Positions 59,837 through 64,000 of a DNA stretch of 64,000 nucleotides are shown here, one piece after another (position 1 is the first letter of the stretch; every line of letters begins with the position of its first letter). Made by a program: the position numbers and the translations under genes. The notes beneath the pieces were generated by a model that was given only the letters and a program-made list of their open reading frames with translations, was not told the origin of the DNA and did no database searches. The stretch spans positions 30,340 to 94,339 of the forward strand of contig VDFB02254954.1 of NCBI GenBank assembly GCA_007258455.2, written 5' to 3'. This DNA is from Sequoia sempervirens. Lineage: Eukaryota > Streptophyta > Pinopsida > Cupressales > Cupressaceae.

Positions 59837-61168
59837 GAAACTAGTGCTGTTTTAGCTAATATTGATGAGCCTCAAAATGTTCAAGCTGCTGCACTTGCAT
59901 CAGTTGCAGGTTGGGTTCAAGAAATGACCCACTTTCTTTGTACTGGTGAATGTCCACTAGGTCTAGACAAAGAAAAACGAAGATACTTCAGATTACAATC
60001 AATTCCTTATGTCCTCATCGATAGTATTCTTTTCAGGAAAGATCTGAATGGTGTCTTATTAAAGTGTATTGATCCTGATCAAACAAAGCAGGTACTTCAT
60101 GAGTTTCATGATGGAGTTTCGGGAGGTCATTTTGCTCCAAGGACAACTGCTTGGAAAATCATGAGAGCTGGTTACTACTGGCCTAACTTGTTTAAAGATG
60201 CATATGCATGGTCAAGGAAGTGTATTAAGTGTGCTTTATTTGCAGGAAAGGAAAAGTTACCTGCTATGCCTTTACATCCAGTTCAAGTAGAGTAGCCCTT
60301 CATGAGATGGGGGATTGACTTCATCGGACCAATTAATCCACCTTCCAGTGCTGGTCACAAGTGGGTGCTCACTGCCACATACTATTTTACACGGTGGACA
60401 GAGGCGGTAGCTTTGAGAGAAGCAAATGAATCTTCAGTTTTGAGCTTTTATGAAGATATAATCACCAGATTTGGATTCCCTGACTCCATCATTTCAGATA
60501 ATTCTCTTTCTTTTGTTGGGTTAATAGTCACAGGTTGGGCTGTTAAACACATAATTCATCTGAATACTTCCTCCAATTATTACCCACAGGGTAATGGTTT
60601 AGTTGAAAGTACAAATAAAAATCTGATCAGAATTATTAAGAGGACCATGGAGGAGAATCAAAGGGTTTGGCATACCACATTGAAATCTGCGCTTTGGGAA
60701 AATAGGATAACCCCTAAGAGATTAGTTGGTAATTCTCCGTATGTACTCGTTTATGGTAAAGAGGCCAGATTACCTTTGTTTGTGGAGCTTCCAACTCTAG
60801 ACATTGTTCTCCAGTTGGAGATGTATGAAGAACAGGACCCGGTGTCCGTGAGATATGCAAAGCTCATGGAGCTTGAAGAATCAAGAGATAAGGCAATGAA
60901 AACTTTGGAGTATCATCAGCTCCAAACAAAGAGAACATTTGATAAGAAAGTTATAGCCAAAATTTTTAAAGAAGGTGATATTGTTCTCAAGTGGGATGTG
61001 CTAAAGAGTGGACCAGGAAAGCACACAAAGTTTGATCATTTCTGGGCAGGTCCATTTACTATTACTGAATGCAAAGAGCATAATGCATTCTAGTTATCAA
61101 ACATGGATGGAGAAAAGTTACTAATCCCAGTTAATGGGATTCACCTCAAACGCTGTTTTGAGGTATGA
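59837..61168 (+). pseudogene. Ty3 integrase
   Basis: Same frame as RT. The zinc-binding H-H-C-C lies in HEFHDGVSGGHF...CIKCA (about 60095-60235). The core has Asp in WGIDFIGP (60317), Asp in IISDNSLSF (60497) and Glu in NGLVESTNKN (60605). The D2-E spacing is 35 residues, the classic D,D-35-E. The C terminus has GPGKHTKFDHFWAGPFTITE, a GPY/F-like motif, and no chromodomain. Stops are TAG 60293 and TAG 61091, with the natural TGA at 61166-61168. It would insert element cDNA into the chromosome. Confidence 0.95.
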
Positions 61169-61482
61169 TTTGTCATTGTACATACTTTAGGTTAGATTTC
61201 ATGCTTTCAATAAGTGCTGCCGCACTTTAGTTTAGTTGTCGTTTCATTCTCTAGGTGCTGTCTTAGCACAGTAAATAGTTTCACTTCAGTTTTTCCTATT
61301 TTCAATAAGTTTCTAGGGGTCCTGACCTGTTCTAATGTGTTACAAATGAGTTACAGCCATGTACAAAACTACTTTAGGTCTGTTTCTGAGTTTTCCCCTT
61401 CATGACTCCATGCCCAATGGATAGGCCTAGGCTACTGGTTTGCATGTTTACCAGGCAAACATCCAGCTGAGGTCGCCAGAAA

Positions 61483-63449
61483 TGTTACTCGATTTTCACC
61501 TGCAGGCTCAATCAGGGGAAAATTATGTTTTAAATTTGGCACATGGATTAAATGTGGCTCCCATAAGGGTTGAGCCCAGCATACAGGTATTCAGTTTTCA
61601 TTGGGAAGGTCTTCATCTGATGCATTTGAGAACTAATGGAGGCATTGTTTTGAGGGTTAAATCATACATCTGATGCTATTTCACAAGGAAGTCTATTTGA
61701 AAGTGTGCCTCAGTCAGATCTGGCATAAAACTCCTCAAAGAAGAAGTTGCTGAGACCAGCTTAATGTCTTGCCGACTGGCTGTTGTGCTATATCGGTAAG
61801 ACTCCTGGCCGAGGGGTTTTGTTCGGGGTGATGTCTTGCCGACTCATGATGTCTCGCCGATAGTTTTAACTCTTCGGTGTGACTGATGGAGGCTCGCTGA
61901 GACCTTTGTCCAACCTGTTTGTCTTGCCGATGGGTGTGTTCGTGTTGAGTATCGCCAAGACTCTTGCCAATGGTCTAAATGGAATGATATCTACTGTCAA
62001 GTGCTTTCGGTATGACCTCTTGCCGAAAGCGATAGTCTTGCTGATGGTTTTGGATATCGGTATGAATCTTAAGGACTCGCTATGATGTTTGGCCGATAGC
62101 CATAGTCTGGGCGACAATTTTGGGACATCGATATAACTTTTTTAGCTCGATATGAGGTCTTGCCGACAGTTGTGTGTTATGTCGATTGCTGTTGTGAAGT
62201 ATAATCGCATCGGGGAGACACGACTAGTGTCTCACTGACATGTGATTCTGTTTGAAGAACTTTTGACCGCCTAAAGATCCTATGTGGTGTCTGTTCAACC
62301 AATTAGAGGAAGCTGAAGGTGAACCAGTGGCAGTTGGACTGTTGGAGCTATTCTTGTGAGGAAGATCAACAGAGCATAAACGAAATGGATCTACTTTGGT
62401 TCGATGGATGATCAGGGGATGTGAATTCTGTTTAGAGGGCGTTTGATGTTGCTTCTCAAAGAGGGTCAACTTGCGAAAGGGTCTAGAACAAGAGGAAAGC
62501 CGAAAGGGAAGAAACTGCGAGTCTCAATGACGACTGTGGTGTCTACTGGCAAAGGTAGATCGACATTTATGATGTCGCTCAAGAACATTCAAGGCAACTC
62601 TAATGAGGTTCGAGGGTGGACACGGGGGCCAGAAGTTAATGCGATGGTTGCAAAAGATCTAAAAGGCCATCCCTGGAGCAATCCTTCACCGACATGGACA
62701 CGGGGGAGGCACATTGAATACAATATTAACTTTAGTCCAAAAGATCTAAGGGGTGACGTGTTCAAGAACTAACTCATTTTTGTAAACCCTAGGGCAAGAG
62801 GCTGACACTTTTGAGTTTTTTGTTGTATATATGGCATTTTTTGCCTCTTTGTAAGGAGTTTGGATTATGCATTTTGGAGAGTTAGTAATTTTTCTCAAAT
62901 CCTTTCTCAGCTGGTGTATGCTTTGTAACTCATTTGGAATTTGGAATATAAATACAGAGATTACCTTGGAAACCAGTGTTAGTGTTCATACTACTTTCAT
63001 TTTTCTATCAGATTATGTAAGTTTTGAACTGTGTTTTTCTAAATCTGCATTTGAACTTTAAAGTTGTGAAATTCATCTTTCCTTCTTAAAATGTATATGC
63101 AGATTAAGCCTTTTCATGAATATGCATAAGTTCACAAAATTATGTTGAGTAAATGAAATAACTATCATTAGTTTTCCAGGGGTATGTTCATCTATTTTAT
63201 TTCATGATTCCTGTCAGTTCGGTGTATCACTATAGGGATTAGTTCCTACCATTTCTGTTTTGCTTTAGTAATCTTCTCCCTTTACCTTACAAAATTAGTA
63301 GTTTAGGTGATACTGCCAGCATAGGAAGTCGACCTTCTTCGGAGGTTCTTTTCCATTTTTTAGGTGACCCACAACCTGGAAAAGCTCCCATGTTTCTTTG
63401 AAGTATCAAGTTCTGCAACTTGATAAGGGTGCAATTTCAGCAGACAACA
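61483..63449 (+). repeat. 3' LTR of Ty3 element (1967 bp)
   Basis: Starts TGTTACTC and ends GACAACA. The 168-bp loss joins two ATAT tetramers that in the 5' LTR lie at 53176 and 53344. The motif array and TATA box (62947) are kept. Confidence 0.95.
62947..62954 (+). promoter_or_regulatory. Candidate TATA box, 3' LTR
   Basis: TATAAATA, the copy of the box at 54501. In the 3' LTR it could drive readout into the flanking LINE ORF1. Confidence 0.45.
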
Positions 63450-63454
63450 ATTGG
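63450..63454 (+). repeat. Ty3 target-site duplication, right
   Basis: ATTGG directly after the terminal CA of the 3' LTR. Confidence 0.9.
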
Positions 63455-64000
63455 TTTGAGTCTTGTTTTGCAGCTATTGACAACATCCTTGGAAAATTCA
63501 TATGCATAGATGCTAATTCAAGAGATTTCATTCATACAAATTTTGCAAGGATTTTGGTTGAGGTGGACACCTCCAAAGCTCTCCCAACAGAAATCATTTT
63601 GAATGCAAATGGTAACAGATGGCTACAATCTCTAGACTATGAAGGTTTATTATTTAGGTGTAGAAGGTGTTACGAAATTGGCCATATTGCGACAGAATGC
63701 CAAAAAGTGAAACATCAATCAAAATTGGAGGCTTCCTAGTGGAAAGATGCCTCCCCCATGCATTACTCTGTCTCGATCTCTCCAAAGAGTTGTGGCTCTC
63801 CAAAGAATAATATCAATTGTAAGATGAATCTGGTTGGCAACAAGGTGGTGGAAAAGGCTGTTGAGCCCCTTTCAGAAATAAAGCATGATCAAAATTTACC
63901 CCCTTTGGGTGAATCCTGCAAGGTTGATGATATTGTTGATTACGGTGTTTCATCTCATTATCCCGCTCTCAAGGTCACTTCGGCTTCATCACACAGTCAA
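63450..64000 (+). pseudogene. LINE ORF1, 3' part, after Ty3 element
   Basis: The reading resumes directly after the 3' LTR with the Trp codon of the duplicated target, then FESCFAAIDNILGKFICID, ARILVEVDTSKALP and the zinc knuckle FRCRRCYEIGHIATECQ (C-x2-C-x4-H-x4-C, complete). A TAG at 63737-63739 stands where the related copy at 32.35 kb has Trp (TWWKDA here reads S-stop-WKDA). The frame is then open to the window end, so ORF1 continues beyond 64000. Confidence 0.85.

Larger units (their letters stand above)
52869..63449 (+). mobile_element. Complete Ty3/gypsy LTR retrotransposon, nested in LINE ORF1
   Basis: 10,581 bp with two LTRs (2135 and 1967 bp), TG...CA ends and a 5-bp target duplication ATTGG at 52864-52868 and 63450-63454. 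The interior (6479 bp) has a primer-binding site, gag, protease, RNase H, reverse transcriptase, a second degenerate RNase H and integrase. gag-protease is in one frame and the rest in a second frame owing to one lost base near 57085. Nine in-frame stops (seven TAG) inactivate it. No clean polypurine tract precedes the 3' LTR: the last 14 bases are GAGGTCGCCAGAAA. By the structure of its RNase H and integrase it is Tat-like, without a visible chromodomain. Confidence 0.95.

Noticed and set aside
55152..61168. TAG at many Gln positions could indicate a code in which TAG means Gln
   Set aside because: TAG also falls at Trp positions, TGA and TAA occur too, and a frameshift is present; deamination of methylated CAG/TGG explains all of these in a plant nuclear genome.
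1..64000. tRNA, rRNA or organellar insertions
   Set aside because: None of the conserved tRNA arms, rRNA cores or plastid/mitochondrial coding motifs was noticed on reading; a covariance-model scan would be decisive but could not be run.

Overview
This 64 kb window is AT-rich, intron-scale-empty nuclear DNA from a plant with a large, repeat-filled genome. A conifer or other gymnosperm is my best guess, from the size of the LTRs (about 2 kb), the depth of decayed Ty3/gypsy and L1-type LINE relics, and the absence of any convincing host gene. That assignment is inference. No bacterial, organellar or viral genes, no tRNA/rRNA genes and no CRISPR array are visible. One 100-N assembly gap lies at 19450-19549.

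Layout. 0-4.9 kb: a minus-strand Ty3/gypsy relic (LTR, primer-binding site, leader, gag, start of protease at the left edge) whose gag is split by a 364-bp LINE-derived insert flanked by 67-bp repeats. 4.8-7.4 kb: a minus-strand gag/ORF1-like relic next to a second LTR with a tRNA-Met-like primer-binding site. 9.2-14.9 kb: a heavily mutated minus-strand L1-type LINE (ORF1, endonuclease, reverse transcriptase, zf-RVT, RNase H). 15 kb: an integrase relic. 19-20 kb: a candidate solo LTR containing the gap. 21-22.4 kb: a LINE ORF1-like relic. 22.5-27.3 kb: several short tandem duplications, a hAT transposase remnant and a nearly perfect 204-bp inverted repeat. 30-34 kb: coding relics, including a LINE-like element that runs from ORF1 straight to a poly-A tail. 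37.2-38.3 kb: a second copy of the integrase relic. 39.26-41.50 kb: a 2.25-kb solo LTR. 41.5-48.9 kb: no recognised gene.

48.9-64 kb is the best preserved part. A 5'-truncated LINE (48927-51880) has an 11-bp target-site duplication. Next to it a LINE ORF1 begins at 51981 and is interrupted at 52868 by a complete 10.58-kb Ty3/gypsy retrotransposon (52869-63449, TG...CA ends, target duplication ATTGG); the ORF1 resumes in the matching codon at 63450 and runs off the window. The Ty3 element carries gag, protease, an intact RNase H placed before the reverse transcriptase, a second degenerate RNase H after it, and integrase with a D-D-35-E core. It is disabled by one frameshift and nine in-frame stops.

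The elements form a nested record rather than a working pathway. The most notable signals are: a LINE-derived ORF1-to-polyA family in two copies; stops that are overwhelmingly TAG at Gln or Trp positions in three independent elements; a shared array of a TCGGCAAGAC-like motif in both orientations in two different LTR families; and the very clean 204-bp hairpin.
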